In this document: one piece after another, positions 35,129 through 44,352 of the stretch
How the letters are laid out: every line of letters starts with the position of its first letter
Position numbering within the stretch: the first letter of the stretch is position 1
Assembly: GCF_017315945.1 (NCBI RefSeq)
Contig: NZ_JAFLWI010000007.1
Location: 62,001-126,000, forward strand
Origin: Candidatus Enterococcus courvalinii
GTDB lineage: Bacteria > Bacillota > Bacilli > Lactobacillales > Enterococcaceae
Direction: 5' to 3'
Length of the DNA: 64,000 nucleotides
Translations under genes and position numbers: made by a program
Notes under the pieces: model-generated
The model's input: the letters and a program-made list of their open reading frames with translations, nothing else
Told to the model about the DNA's origin: nothing
Databases searched by the model: none

Positions 35129-36055
35129 GTGAATAAAGAAGAAGTAATGAAGCACTTACCAGAGATAACTTTGCTCTTAGATGAACCGTTGATGAATTAC
35201 ACATTTACCAAGACTGGTGGACCAGCAGATGTCCTTGCTTTTCCAAAAAGAAAAGAAGAAGTCAAAGAGATCGTTGATTATTGCAGAATGAATCAAGTGC
35301 CTTGGATGGTATTAGGGAACGCTAGTAATTTGATCGTTCGTGATGGCGGGATTCGCGGTGTAGTTATCATGTTGACTGAAATGAATGCTGTTCATGTAGA
35401 AGACACGGTCGTTGTAGCAGAAGCTGGTGCGAAACTAATTGATACAACTTATGCAGCTTTGGCGGAATCATTAACGGGTTTTGAATTTGCTTGTGGAATT
35501 CCAGGAAGTGTCGGTGGGGCTGTTTATATGAATGCCGGAGCATATGATGGTGAAATCAAAGATGTATTTGCAGAAGTAGATATTTTACTTGAAGATGGAA
35601 CGATGCAAACACTAACCAACGAAGAAATGAATTTTTCTTACCGTCATAGCGAAATCCAAAAAATGAATGCAATCGTGTTAGAAGCACGTTTTCAATTAAA
35701 ACAAGGGGACTACCCGCAAATCAAGGCACGAATGGATGAACTAACTGAATTGCGTCAATCTAAACAACCTCTTGAGTATCCTTCTTGTGGTAGTGTGTTT
35801 AAGCGTCCTGTTGGGCATTACACTGGACAATTGATTCAAGAAGCAGGTTTGCAAGGCTTAAAATGGGGTGGCGCACAAATTTCTGAAAAGCATGCAGGAT
35901 TTATTGTTAATATTGATCATGCAACGGCGACAGATTATGTGGAATTGATTGGTCATATTCAGCAAGTCATCAAGGAAACGTTTGATGTGAACTTGGAAAC
36001 GGAAGTTCGAATCATTGGTGAATTGGCTCCAGAAAAAAATTTAACAAAATTTTAA
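35129..36055 (+). CDS. murB: UDP-N-acetylenolpyruvoylglucosamine reductase
   Basis: FAD enzyme that makes UDP-MurNAc in peptidoglycan synthesis. It has 308 residues, starting at GTG 35129 after AAAGG. Motifs: [17 protein letters not shown] near residue 30, [18 protein letters not shown] near 65, [20 protein letters not shown] near 120 and the active-site [11 protein letters not shown] near 217, with the terminal ETEVRIIG. Type II MurB, as usual in firmicutes. A 120-bp repeat starts three bases after its stop. Confidence 0.96.
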   Translation: MNKEEVMKHLPEITLLLDEPLMNYTFTKTGGPADVLAFPKRKEEVKEIVDYCRMNQVPWMVLGNASNLIVRDGGIRGVVIMLTEMNAVHVEDTVVVAEAGAKLIDTTYAALAESLTGFEFACGIPGSVGGAVYMNAGAYDGEIKDVFAEVDILLEDGTMQTLTNEEMNFSYRHSEIQKMNAIVLEARFQLKQGDYPQIKARMDELTELRQSKQPLEYPSCGSVFKRPVGHYTGQLIQEAGLQGLKWGGAQISEKHAGFIVNIDHATATDYVELIGHIQQVIKETFDVNLETEVRIIGELAPEKNLTKF

Positions 36056-36058
36056 AAG

Positions 36059-36265
36059 AAGGTTGTGAAAGAAGTGCCCAGCTCCAAGAAATAAGAATAA
36101 ATGACCAGAAATTGCTTCTCAAATTTTTGAGTCATTTAGACTTATTTGGAAGGAGTTACTTCTTGAACACCGTGAAGAAGGTTGTGGCGCCAAGCATTTA
36201 GCTCCGAACAAATAAAGAGTAACCAATAAGAAATAATTTCTTATATTTTTGAGTAATTATTTAAG
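36059..36265 (+). repeat. 120-bp 3'-end repeat, one full and one partial unit
   Basis: The full unit is 36059-36177 and the second unit starts at 36178 with AAGGTTGTGGCGCC. The core of unit 1 is AAATGAC..AGAAATT-GCTTCTCA-AATTTTT..GTCATTT. A terminator (36276-36306) closes the transcript. Confidence 0.85.
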
Positions 36266-36275
36266 AAAAGACACC

Positions 36276-36306
36276 AAAAGTTGTGACGATTGTCACAACT
36301 TTTTTT
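36276..36306 (+). terminator. Rho-independent terminator
   Basis: Stem AAAAGTTGTGAC with GTCACAACTTTT, four-base loop, T run. Confidence 0.9.
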
Positions 36307-36451
36307 GTTGATTTAAAGTTATGTTATCTCTTTATTTGTCAGATGCTTGATAGTGTCTGTTTTTTTCTCTGTCTTTTAAATTTTTCTCATAGCTGTTGTT
36401 ATTGTGATTTTGTTCACTTATAATGAGCTTTGGGAAAAAAGGAGGAAAAAA

Positions 36452-37966
36452 ATGAAAAAATTATTAGCGAGTTTATTTATTGTTACATCTGTTATCACGA
36501 TGAGTGCCTGTTCATCAGATAATTCAGCTTCAAAAGAATCATCAAACTCAAGTACAAAAGAAACAACAGATGTATCTTCTGGTGCATCTGAACAAGCATA
36601 TACGGATCCAAAAGAAATGAAAGATTCCTATGACCTAGTGATTGTTGGTGCTGGTGGAGCTGGAATGACTGCTGCAATTGAAGCAAAAGATGCTGGTCTA
36701 AATCCAGTGATTTTGGAAAAAATGCCAGTTGCGGGCGGAAATACTTCAAAATCTTCAAGTGGAATGAATGCCTCTGAAACTAAATTCCAAAAAGCAGATG
36801 GCATCACAGATTCAAATGACGCGTTTTATGAAGAAACCTTAAAAGGTGGCGGAGGAACGAACGACAAAGAAATGTTACGCTACTTTGTTGATCATTCAGC
36901 AGACGCTATTGATTGGTTAGACACAAATGGTATTACTTTAGATAACTTAACGATTACTGGTGGAATGAGTGAAAAACGTACACATCGTCCATCGGATGGT
37001 TCCGCAATTGGTGGCTACTTAGTTGAAGGGCTTTTGAAAAACGTTCATGAACGTGAAATTCCAATTTTTGTAAACACTGATGTTACAGATATCAAGAAAA
37101 ATGACGGTACAGTGAATGAAGTAACTGTTCAAGTGCAAGGTGAAAAACCAAAAGAAATTACTGGAAAAGCAATTGTTGTAACAACTGGTGGTTTTGGTGC
37201 AAGTAAAGAATTGATTGAAGAATATCGTCCAGATTTAAAAGGGTATGTAACAACTAACCAAGAAGGTTCAACGGGTGATGGTATCAAGATGATTGAAAAA
37301 CTTGGTGGACAAGCAGTAGATATGGATAAAATTCAGATTCACCCAACTGTTCAACAAGACAAAGGTGTTTTGATTGGTGAAGTTGTCCGTGGGGAAGGTG
37401 CAATTCTTGTCAATAACGATGGTGAACGATTTGTAAATGAAATGGATACTCGTGATAAAGTGTCAGCAGCAATTACTGATTTACCAGATAAATCAGCTTA
37501 CTTGATTTTTGATCAAGGTGTACGCGATCGCGCGAAAGCAATTGATTTTTATGATGAAAAAGGTTATGTTACAGCTGGTGACAGCATTGAAGATTTAGCG
37601 AAAGCAATCAACATTCCTGAAGAAACATTGGCAAAGACAGTTACTACTTGGAATAGTGAAGTAGCAGATAAAAAGGATACACAATTTAATCGTACAACTG
37701 CGATGGATAATGACCTATCAAAACCCAAATATTATGCCATCAAAATCGCACCAGGAATCCACTATACAATGGGTGGTGTGAAAATCAATACGAACACAGA
37801 AGTATTGAATGCAGATAATGAGCCAATTAAAGGTTTATATGCGGCTGGTGAAGTTACGGGTGGCTTACATGGAGATAACCGAATTGGTGGAAATTCAGTA
37901 GCAGAAATTATTATTTTCGGACGTCAAGCTGGTCAACAAGCTGCTAAATTTGTTTCTGAAAGTTAA
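36452..37966 (+). CDS. Fumarate-reductase-like flavoprotein, exported lipoprotein
   Basis: A 504-residue FAD-dependent reductase. The signal peptide ends in a lipobox-like TMSAC, so it is probably a surface lipoprotein, followed by a Ser/Thr-rich linker to about residue 50. The FAD motif is DLVIVGAGGAGMTAAIEA near 62. Fumarate-reductase-type residues are seen in THRPSDGSAIGGY, GEVVRGEGAILVNNDGERF, GIHYTMGGVKIN and HGDNRIGGNSVAE. The family includes extracellular fumarate and urocanate reductases fed by flavin-based electron transfer. The FMN-binding domain often fused to such proteins is absent. GGAGG precedes the ATG. Confidence 0.85.
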   Translation: MKKLLASLFIVTSVITMSACSSDNSASKESSNSSTKETTDVSSGASEQAYTDPKEMKDSYDLVIVGAGGAGMTAAIEAKDAGLNPVILEKMPVAGGNTSKSSSGMNASETKFQKADGITDSNDAFYEETLKGGGGTNDKEMLRYFVDHSADAIDWLDTNGITLDNLTITGGMSEKRTHRPSDGSAIGGYLVEGLLKNVHEREIPIFVNTDVTDIKKNDGTVNEVTVQVQGEKPKEITGKAIVVTTGGFGASKELIEEYRPDLKGYVTTNQEGSTGDGIKMIEKLGGQAVDMDKIQIHPTVQQDKGVLIGEVVRGEGAILVNNDGERFVNEMDTRDKVSAAITDLPDKSAYLIFDQGVRDRAKAIDFYDEKGYVTAGDSIEDLAKAINIPEETLAKTVTTWNSEVADKKDTQFNRTTAMDNDLSKPKYYAIKIAPGIHYTMGGVKINTNTEVLNADNEPIKGLYAAGEVTGGLHGDNRIGGNSVAEIIIFGRQAGQQAAKFVSES

Positions 37967-37969
37967 AAA

Positions 37970-38003
37970 TGAGCTTGGGATAACTACTATCCCAAGCTTT
38001 TTT
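37970..38003 (+). terminator. Rho-independent terminator
   Basis: Stem AGCTTGGGAT with ATCCCAAGCT and T6. Confidence 0.88.
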
Positions 38004-38042
38004 GTTACTTAAAAAGTTACTTTAGTATTTCAATCTTACGAC

Positions 38043-38093
38043 AGCAAACAAGCATGCAAACTAAAAAATAGTTGGCATGCTTGTTTGCTTTTT
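38043..38093. terminator. Long hairpin terminator between convergent genes
   Basis: Fifteen-base arms 38043-38057 and 38075-38089 (AGCAAACAAGCATGC and complement) with inner AAACT/AGTT pairing. It lies before the leftward GntR gene end. Confidence 0.82.
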
Positions 38094-38113
38094 CCGAGTG
38101 AATCGATTGGAGT

Positions 38114-38830
38114 TTACAGCTTCTTTAAATGAACATCGAGAACAAACTTACTTTGATTACTAATAAAATAAGATTTTGAAAATTCAAATGCCCGCCCTTT
38201 TTGATCGTAACCAATTTGTTCGATTACCAATACAGGATCATTTTTTTTGATACCTAAAGAGTCACTAACTTCTTCATTTGCATGATCTGCATAAACAATT
38301 CGACGTGCATCAACTAGCTGTAACTTCGCTTCATGACCTAAATAGTCATACACAGATCCTTGCAAGATTTCTTCGGTGATTGATGCGATAGCGACAGGCA
38401 TAACAACATGTTCAAAACTGTAATACTGACCATTCAATAAACGAACGCGCTTAAATTCATAGACAGGGTCCGTTTTATTTAAAGATAGATTTTGCTGTTC
38501 TTCTTCTGTAGGCAAACGAGCATCAAAAAATAAAATATTACTTTTGATTTCTTGATCACGATGGGAATAAGTTACCCCCACAGGTAAATCTAAGGGAAGT
38601 AATTCACTTGTATTATTTTCAATCGTTGGCCGAATATATGTACCAGATCCTTGCTTGCTAAATATTAATCCCTCGTTTTCTAATAAAGATAATGCTTTTT
38701 TTAATGTAATACGAGAAACATCATATTTTTCTGCAAAAAATTCTTGGGTAGGTAATAAAGTCCCAGCACGGTAATGATTTGTTAGGATATCACGCTTGAT
38801 ATCTGAGTAAATTTCGCGGTATTTATACAA
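38114..38830 (-). CDS. GntR/HutC-family regulator of the N-glycan operon
   Basis: A 238-residue repressor. The N-terminal winged helix has LLPTQEFFAEKYDVSRITLKKAL (as LLPTQEFFAEKY and DVSRITLKKAL) and GSGTYIRP; the C-terminal UTRA ligand domain has FEFSKSYF near the end. The start is TTG 38830, eight bases after GTGAGG; the upstream ATG at 38866 lacks a site. It is divergent from the PTS/mannosidase genes and separated from them by an AT-rich region with an 11-bp inverted repeat, which makes it their likely local repressor. Confidence 0.88.
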   Translation of the reverse strand: MYKYREIYSDIKRDILTNHYRAGTLLPTQEFFAEKYDVSRITLKKALSLLENEGLIFSKQGSGTYIRPTIENNTSELLPLDLPVGVTYSHRDQEIKSNILFFDARLPTEEEQQNLSLNKTDPVYEFKRVRLLNGQYYSFEHVVMPVAIASITEEILQGSVYDYLGHEAKLQLVDARRIVYADHANEEVSDSLGIKKNDPVLVIEQIGYDQKGRAFEFSKSYFISNQSKFVLDVHLKKL

Positions 38831-38880
38831 TTTGTAAACCTCACTTTTTATTATTTGTATACACATTTTAATATAAAATA

Positions 38881-38927
38881 GATAATTTGTATATATAATT
38901 ATAAAAATTAAGTGTTTACAAATTATC
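38881..38927. promoter_or_regulatory. Inverted repeat, candidate GntR operator
   Basis: Arms GATAATTTGTA (38881-38891) and TACAAATTATC (38917-38927) are exact complements 25 bases apart. The right arm overlaps the -35 box of the PTS promoter. Further TTGTATA repeats lie at 38854 and 38933. Confidence 0.55.
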
Positions 38928-38942
38928 TTAGTTGTATATAAT
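38915..38942 (+). promoter_or_regulatory. Promoter of the N-glycan operon
   Basis: TTTACA (38915-38920), 16-base spacer, TATAAT (38937-38942). Confidence 0.7.
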
Positions 38943-38948
38943 TAAATC

Positions 38949-38962
38949 AGAAAACGTTTTCT
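38949..38962. promoter_or_regulatory. cre site (CcpA operator)
   Basis: The perfect 14-bp palindrome AGAAAACGTTTTCT begins seven bases after the -10 box, at the expected transcription start. It fits the catabolite-responsive element pattern around a central CG, so glucose repression by CcpA is expected. Confidence 0.75.
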
Positions 38963-38989
38963 CTAAAAAGTAGAAAAGGGAGTATTACT

Positions 38990-40333
38990 ATGAAATTTGA
39001 TGTACAAAAACTTCAAGAACCATTGTTAAAAGTTTCAGCTTGGGTTGAAGGCAATACTATTCTACAGGCTGTAAAAAATGCGTTTGTTCGCACTATCCCA
39101 TTTACTGTTGTGGGGTCATTTTCAAACTTAATTAAAATGCAGATCGATGCGCTGATTAAAAATCAAGGAATCGATAATGCAATTCTAACAAATATCAGTA
39201 ATTTATTTGGTTACTTAGGTAATGCTACATTAGGAATCGTTGCTATTATTGTTGTTTTTTCTTCAGCTTACTCTTATGCGATTGAATTAAAACACAAAGA
39301 AAAAAATGAACGCTTAAATCCAATTATTGCAACATTACTTGCGTTGTCTGCTTACTTTGTAATGGTACCAAATAATGTGAATTATCTCGACTCTAAGGCA
39401 GAAATAATCGAAGGTTTTGCTTCTTCTTTCTTCAGTTATGAAGGAATGTTTACTGCATTGATTGTTGGAATGATCGCAGTTGCTTTATTTGCTCGATTTA
39501 CACGAAGTAAATTTACGATCAAGATGCCCGGGAATGTCCCACAAAATGTTTTTGATTCCTTTTTCTCATTGATTCCGATCAGTGAAGTATTATTGATTTT
39601 TGGTGTTCTTCGTATCGTGATCCAATCATTAGGATATGTTTCATTGTTACAAATGATTTCTGAAGTATTGATCAAACCATTGTTGACTGTTGGAACAGGA
39701 TTACCTGCAATTATTATTGTCATTTTATTACAACAAATTTTATGGTTCTTAGGATTACATGGTTTTAATATCGTTTGGGGAGTTGTTTCCGCATTTTGGT
39801 TACCGGTTTTCTTAGAAAATGTTGCGAAGTTTGCAGAAACACAAAGTTTTGCTGGCATTTCAATCGCACCAAATACTATGACGAATGTCTATGCAATGAT
39901 TGGTGGTTCAGGGGCAACCTTTGGCTTGATCATCGCCATGCTGATCTTTACGAGAAAAGGTGAGAAAGAACGAGAAGTTGCTAAATTAGCATTGATTCCT
40001 GGCTGTTTTGGTATTAATGAACCCGTTATTTTCGGTTTACCGATTGTATTAAATCCATTGATGTTCATTCCTTGGATCGTTGTACCAATCGTCAATGCAG
40101 TGATTGCTTATGTAGTAACTTCACTTGGTTGGGTCGTACCATTAGTTGTTTTGAATTCAGGAAATGAACCAATTTTTATTAGCACTTGGGTCTTAGGCGC
40201 ATTCCATATTAGTCCAGTTATCTTGACTTTTGTATTGGTTGTCTTAGATATCATTATGTATGCACCTTTTGTTATTTTGAATCAACGACAAGAAAGAGCA
40301 GCAGATCAATTGATGGCTCGTTCAGCTGAATAA
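38990..40333 (+). CDS. PTS EIIC, lactose/cellobiose superfamily
   Basis: Sugar-transport subunit of 447 residues with about ten hydrophobic segments. It has the EIIC signatures GLHGFNIVWGVVSAFW near residue 253 and PGCFGINEPVIFGLPIVLNP near 340. No EIIA or EIIB is fused or adjacent, so it must borrow them from another PTS. AAGGGAG precedes the ATG. It is the first gene of the operon with two mannosidases and an endoglycosidase, so the substrate is probably a mannose-containing oligosaccharide (inference). Confidence 0.88.
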   Translation: MKFDVQKLQEPLLKVSAWVEGNTILQAVKNAFVRTIPFTVVGSFSNLIKMQIDALIKNQGIDNAILTNISNLFGYLGNATLGIVAIIVVFSSAYSYAIELKHKEKNERLNPIIATLLALSAYFVMVPNNVNYLDSKAEIIEGFASSFFSYEGMFTALIVGMIAVALFARFTRSKFTIKMPGNVPQNVFDSFFSLIPISEVLLIFGVLRIVIQSLGYVSLLQMISEVLIKPLLTVGTGLPAIIIVILLQQILWFLGLHGFNIVWGVVSAFWLPVFLENVAKFAETQSFAGISIAPNTMTNVYAMIGGSGATFGLIIAMLIFTRKGEKEREVAKLALIPGCFGINEPVIFGLPIVLNPLMFIPWIVVPIVNAVIAYVVTSLGWVVPLVVLNSGNEPIFISTWVLGAFHISPVILTFVLVVLDIIMYAPFVILNQRQERAADQLMARSAE

Positions 40334-40369
40334 TTGAATGAATTGTAGAAGAATAGAGGAGTGTCACTC

Positions 40370-43006
40370 ATGAAAGATATTTACACAGTTGCACATACCC
40401 ATTGGGATTTTGAATGGTATTTTACCCGTCAAGAAGCACGCGTTCAATTTATTTTCCATATGGATGAAGTCTTAGAAGCTTTAGAAACGAATCAATTAGA
40501 TTATTATACGCTTGATGGTCAAATGTCGATTATTGAAGATTATTTAGCTTTGTTTCCAGAAAAAGAAGCAGAAATCAAAAAATTTGTGACAGCAGGACGT
40601 TTGTTTATTGGCCCATGGTTCACACAAATTGATGAAATGACCACGTCAGGTGAATCGATTGTTCGTAATCTAAAAATCGGAATTGCAGAAGCCAAAGCAT
40701 TAGGTGGTGTGATGCGAGTTGGTTATCTGCCAGATTCTTTTGGACAAGGACAAGATATGCCAAAAATTTATCAAGGATTTGATATTTCTCACGCATTATT
40801 TTGGCGAGGGATGCCAAGAGAAGCGAATGCTCGGTACTTTTACTGGTCCAGCAATGATGGCTCAAAAGTCTTAACAGCAAATATCAAAAACGGATACTAT
40901 GCTGGTGTGGAATTGGTTGAGCAAAATCAATTTGATGATCTTGCAGAAAAAATCAGTACACAGACATCAAGTGAAACACATTTGTTACCAGTAGGCGGTG
41001 ACCAACGAGCAGTTGACTTTGATTTGAAACAACGAATCAATTTAGCCAATCAAGAGAGCGAAGAAACAACTCGATTCATTGAAAGCAACTATCCGATTTT
41101 CTTTAAATCTTTAGAAAATGAGTCTGAAAAACTTCCTGAGTTCTCTGGAGAATTTATTGAACCGTCTGATTCAAAAATCCATCGTGGCATTTATTCTTCT
41201 AGATATGATTTGAAACAGGTTTACGATCGATTAGAACGGAGCTTGACGTATCAATTAGAACCATTATCTGTCGTAGCAGCAAATCATGGTATTCCTGTCA
41301 AACAAGGACTGATCACAAGTCTGTGGAAAATCGTTGCCAGAGGACAAGCCCATGATAGTGCAGGTGGTTGTAACAGTGATAAAACGAATCAAGATATCTA
41401 TATGCGTGGGATTAATGGATTACAAGAAGCTCAGTCTTGTGTGGATTATTTATTGCGAAAATTGAGCATTTCTTTGAACCAAGGACAAGAAAATCAAGTA
41501 TTTCTTTGGAATCCATTACCTTTTGAATTGTCAACGATTCGTAAAGTGGCACTTTCAACTAAAACACCTGATTTTTCATTAGTTGATCAAAACGGTGAAA
41601 AAGTCGAAATTGAATTGTTAAGTCAAAAACGAGAAAATGCCGCACTCTTGCGAAGAGATCCTGACGCAATGAGTGATGAACATTACTATGTAAGTGAAGT
41701 AGCAATTGAGTGTGCATTACCTTCAATGGGGTGGCTTTGTTTTACTGTCGAAGAATCGGCTGCAAGTGTACCACAGCTTGCAAAAGCAACGGAGTTAGAA
41801 AATGACTGGTATGTGATCCAATTAAAAGAAGGAAAACTAAACCTTTACTCAAAAGAATTGAAGAAATGGTACCATGATTTCTTATGGTTTGAAGACAGTG
41901 GTGATGAAGGAGACACTTATGATTATTCACCAGCGTTTAATGACTGGTTCCTAGAACTTGATTTTGCACAGCATCAACAAGTAGTGGTTGAACAAGGCAA
42001 CTTGATTAGTCGAATGACGATTGAGGGAGAATGGGCATTACCTTTTGACTTACGTTCACGAAAAGAACAAGTAACCGATGGAACAGTCAGCTATACGATG
42101 GTTCTGGAATGCAACAAACAAACGAACTTGATCGATGTGCATCTAACTTTAGATAATCAAGTCCTTGATCATCGTTTACGTTTGATGATAGCAACCAAAA
42201 CAGCGGCAAATGTTTCTACAAGTGATACGCCATTTGGCATCATTCAACGGCCAATTGAAGAAAAACATCTACCTGATTGGAAAGAAATTGGCTATAAAGA
42301 AGAGCCAACAAGTATGCGACCAATGTTACATCTTGCCAATCTTCATGATGAAAAAGAAAGCTGGTCATTTTTAACTAGAGGTACGAAAGATTTCCAAGTG
42401 ATCGATGGTGAAAGACAGCAATTAGCAATCACTGTTTTACGTGGTGTGGGTTACTTGGGACGTCCAGATACGTGGCGAAGACCTGGAGATGCTTCGGGAC
42501 TTCAAACAAAAGTTGTTCCGACACCAGATAGCCAATTAGTGGGAACAATTGTATTTGAAGGAAGTATTGTTTTAGATGAACTTTTTGATAGCCAAAAGTT
42601 ACAAACCAACTATTTAGAAACAACACAAGAAGCACTTGACTATCAAATACAGGAATTGAATCGATTTACAACACCCATCCAATATTTCCCAGTCAATCCA
42701 AAATCACTTGTTGAAGATCCGCGAGGAAAAGTGACAGCTAGTGAGTTGACTGTTGTATTTAGTAGCCTTCAATCAACAATTGATGGAACAGGGGTCGAAT
42801 TACGTTTGTACAATTCAACAGATGTAGCACAAGAAATACCGGGAAAGCTCTCTTTTGATGTACCTGCGGAAGTAAAATTGCTGAATTTGGAAGGCAAAGT
42901 AATTGATTCAGTAGTCGAAAATGTGACTACTTTATCAATGAGTGCTTTCAAGCCAGGTGAGATTCGAACGTATGGCATTTTTTTCAATCAAAAAGAAATG
43001 GAGTAG
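40370..43006 (+). CDS. Alpha-mannosidase, GH38
   Basis: A cytoplasmic 878-residue retaining alpha-mannosidase without signal peptide. The zinc-site motif is VAHTHWDFEWYFTR at residues 6-19, the nucleophile Asp is in YLPDSFGQGQDMP near residue 125, and another zinc ligand His is in RGQAHDSAGGCNSD near 325. Bacterial GH38 enzymes trim alpha-1,3 or phosphorylated mannosides (MngB type). The start is ATG 40370, nine bases after GAGGAG; the GTG at 40361 abuts the site. It starts 36 bases after the EIIC gene and is followed by GH125. Confidence 0.93.
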   Translation: MKDIYTVAHTHWDFEWYFTRQEARVQFIFHMDEVLEALETNQLDYYTLDGQMSIIEDYLALFPEKEAEIKKFVTAGRLFIGPWFTQIDEMTTSGESIVRNLKIGIAEAKALGGVMRVGYLPDSFGQGQDMPKIYQGFDISHALFWRGMPREANARYFYWSSNDGSKVLTANIKNGYYAGVELVEQNQFDDLAEKISTQTSSETHLLPVGGDQRAVDFDLKQRINLANQESEETTRFIESNYPIFFKSLENESEKLPEFSGEFIEPSDSKIHRGIYSSRYDLKQVYDRLERSLTYQLEPLSVVAANHGIPVKQGLITSLWKIVARGQAHDSAGGCNSDKTNQDIYMRGINGLQEAQSCVDYLLRKLSISLNQGQENQVFLWNPLPFELSTIRKVALSTKTPDFSLVDQNGEKVEIELLSQKRENAALLRRDPDAMSDEHYYVSEVAIECALPSMGWLCFTVEESAASVPQLAKATELENDWYVIQLKEGKLNLYSKELKKWYHDFLWFEDSGDEGDTYDYSPAFNDWFLELDFAQHQQVVVEQGNLISRMTIEGEWALPFDLRSRKEQVTDGTVSYTMVLECNKQTNLIDVHLTLDNQVLDHRLRLMIATKTAANVSTSDTPFGIIQRPIEEKHLPDWKEIGYKEEPTSMRPMLHLANLHDEKESWSFLTRGTKDFQVIDGERQQLAITVLRGVGYLGRPDTWRRPGDASGLQTKVVPTPDSQLVGTIVFEGSIVLDELFDSQKLQTNYLETTQEALDYQIQELNRFTTPIQYFPVNPKSLVEDPRGKVTASELTVVFSSLQSTIDGTGVELRLYNSTDVAQEIPGKLSFDVPAEVKLLNLEGKVIDSVVENVTTLSMSAFKPGEIRTYGIFFNQKEME

Positions 43007-43010
43007 TGAC

Positions 43011-44300
43011 GTGATCAATCAAACAGACTTAATCAATGAAATCCAACAATATGCAATGACTATCAATTTAAAAGATGCAAAAGCAACAAAGTTATTTCAA
43101 CAGGCGCTCGTTGATACAATTACGAATACTGTCTCTGTGAGAGAAAATGGTGAAATCTTTGTTGCTACAGGTGATATTCCCGCCATGTGGTTAAGAGATT
43201 CAACTTTTCAAGTCTTGCCTTATTTAGAAATCGTCCATGAAGTACCAGCAATCAAACAATTGATTCATGGCGTATTGAAGCAACAATTAACGTATATCAA
43301 GCATGATCCGTATTCTAATGCGTTTAATAAAGAAATTGGTGGTGGCCATTATAGTAATGACACGTCGAATATTCCAATTTCACCATTAGTTTGGGAAAGA
43401 AAATTTGAAATTGATTCGTTATGCGCACCATTTTTTTTAGCATTTCATCTATACAAAAAAACAGGCTATAAAGCGCATTTGACACCTGATTTTTGGGCGG
43501 TTGCTGAGTTGGCAATCGATACATTCATTACAGAGCAACACCATGAAACATCAGAGTATCTTTTCCAACGTACAGATTGTCCGCCATCGGATACTTTAGC
43601 GAGAGAAGGAAAAGGCGCACCGATAAGTTATACGGGAATGGTCTGGAGTGGCTTCCGTCCAAGTGATGATGCATGCACCTATGGTTACTTTGTTCCAGGA
43701 AATCTATTTATTCTAGTTATCTTGGAACAATTGCTGGAATTGTTAGCAGTGAAACCGGAAGAAAACCAGAAAGTATTACGTCAAAAAATCCAGCAGTTAC
43801 AAGAAGACATCTCAAAAGGTGTCCAACAATTTGCTATTTTACATGACGAAAATGGTGAAAGTTATTATGCATATGAGGTAGATGGTTTAGGAAATCATTT
43901 ATTTATGGATGATGCAAATGTTCCTAGCTTATTATCTTTACCGTTTTTAGGCTACATGAAAGAAGACGATCCACTTTATCAAACAACACGCCAGAAAATT
44001 TTAAGTGAAGAAAACCCTTATTATTATTCTGGGACTTACTTGGCAGGAATTGGCAGTCCGCATACGCCACCAAATTATGTATGGCCGATTTCACTTGCGA
44101 TGGAAGGCTTGACTTCAACGAATCATGACTTTGTTGAAGAAAAAATAGACCAAATTGCTAAAACCGACGCTGGAACTTTGCAGTGTCATGAGGGAGTTGA
44201 TGTGGATAATCCTGAGAATTATACGAGAGAATGGTTTTCTTGGGCGAATATGACGTATTGTGGTTTGGTTTTCCACTATTTGAAATTAAGTGGAAAATGA
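43011..44300 (+). CDS. Exo-alpha-1,6-mannosidase, GH125
   Basis: A 429-residue inverting mannosidase, cytoplasmic, with the size of the streptococcal GH125 enzymes. Family features: TGDIPAMWLRDSTFQVLPYL near residue 55, IGGGHYSNDTSNIP, WSGFRPSDDACTYGYFVPGN and FMDDANVPSLLSLP, ending in REWFSWANMTYCGLVF. The start is GTG 43011, four bases after the GH38 stop. It would remove the alpha-1,6 branch of N-glycan core mannose, complementing GH38. Confidence 0.94.
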   Translation: MINQTDLINEIQQYAMTINLKDAKATKLFQQALVDTITNTVSVRENGEIFVATGDIPAMWLRDSTFQVLPYLEIVHEVPAIKQLIHGVLKQQLTYIKHDPYSNAFNKEIGGGHYSNDTSNIPISPLVWERKFEIDSLCAPFFLAFHLYKKTGYKAHLTPDFWAVAELAIDTFITEQHHETSEYLFQRTDCPPSDTLAREGKGAPISYTGMVWSGFRPSDDACTYGYFVPGNLFILVILEQLLELLAVKPEENQKVLRQKIQQLQEDISKGVQQFAILHDENGESYYAYEVDGLGNHLFMDDANVPSLLSLPFLGYMKEDDPLYQTTRQKILSEENPYYYSGTYLAGIGSPHTPPNYVWPISLAMEGLTSTNHDFVEEKIDQIAKTDAGTLQCHEGVDVDNPENYTREWFSWANMTYCGLVFHYLKLSGK

Positions 44301-44352
44301 ATTGTTAGTGAGGCTTGACGGGATGTTTTACAGAAAAAGAGGAGAAAACAAA

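Noticed and set aside
39436-39858. 140-residue ORF antisense to the PTS EIIC
   Set aside because: No ribosome binding site; composition is that of a complemented membrane-protein gene.
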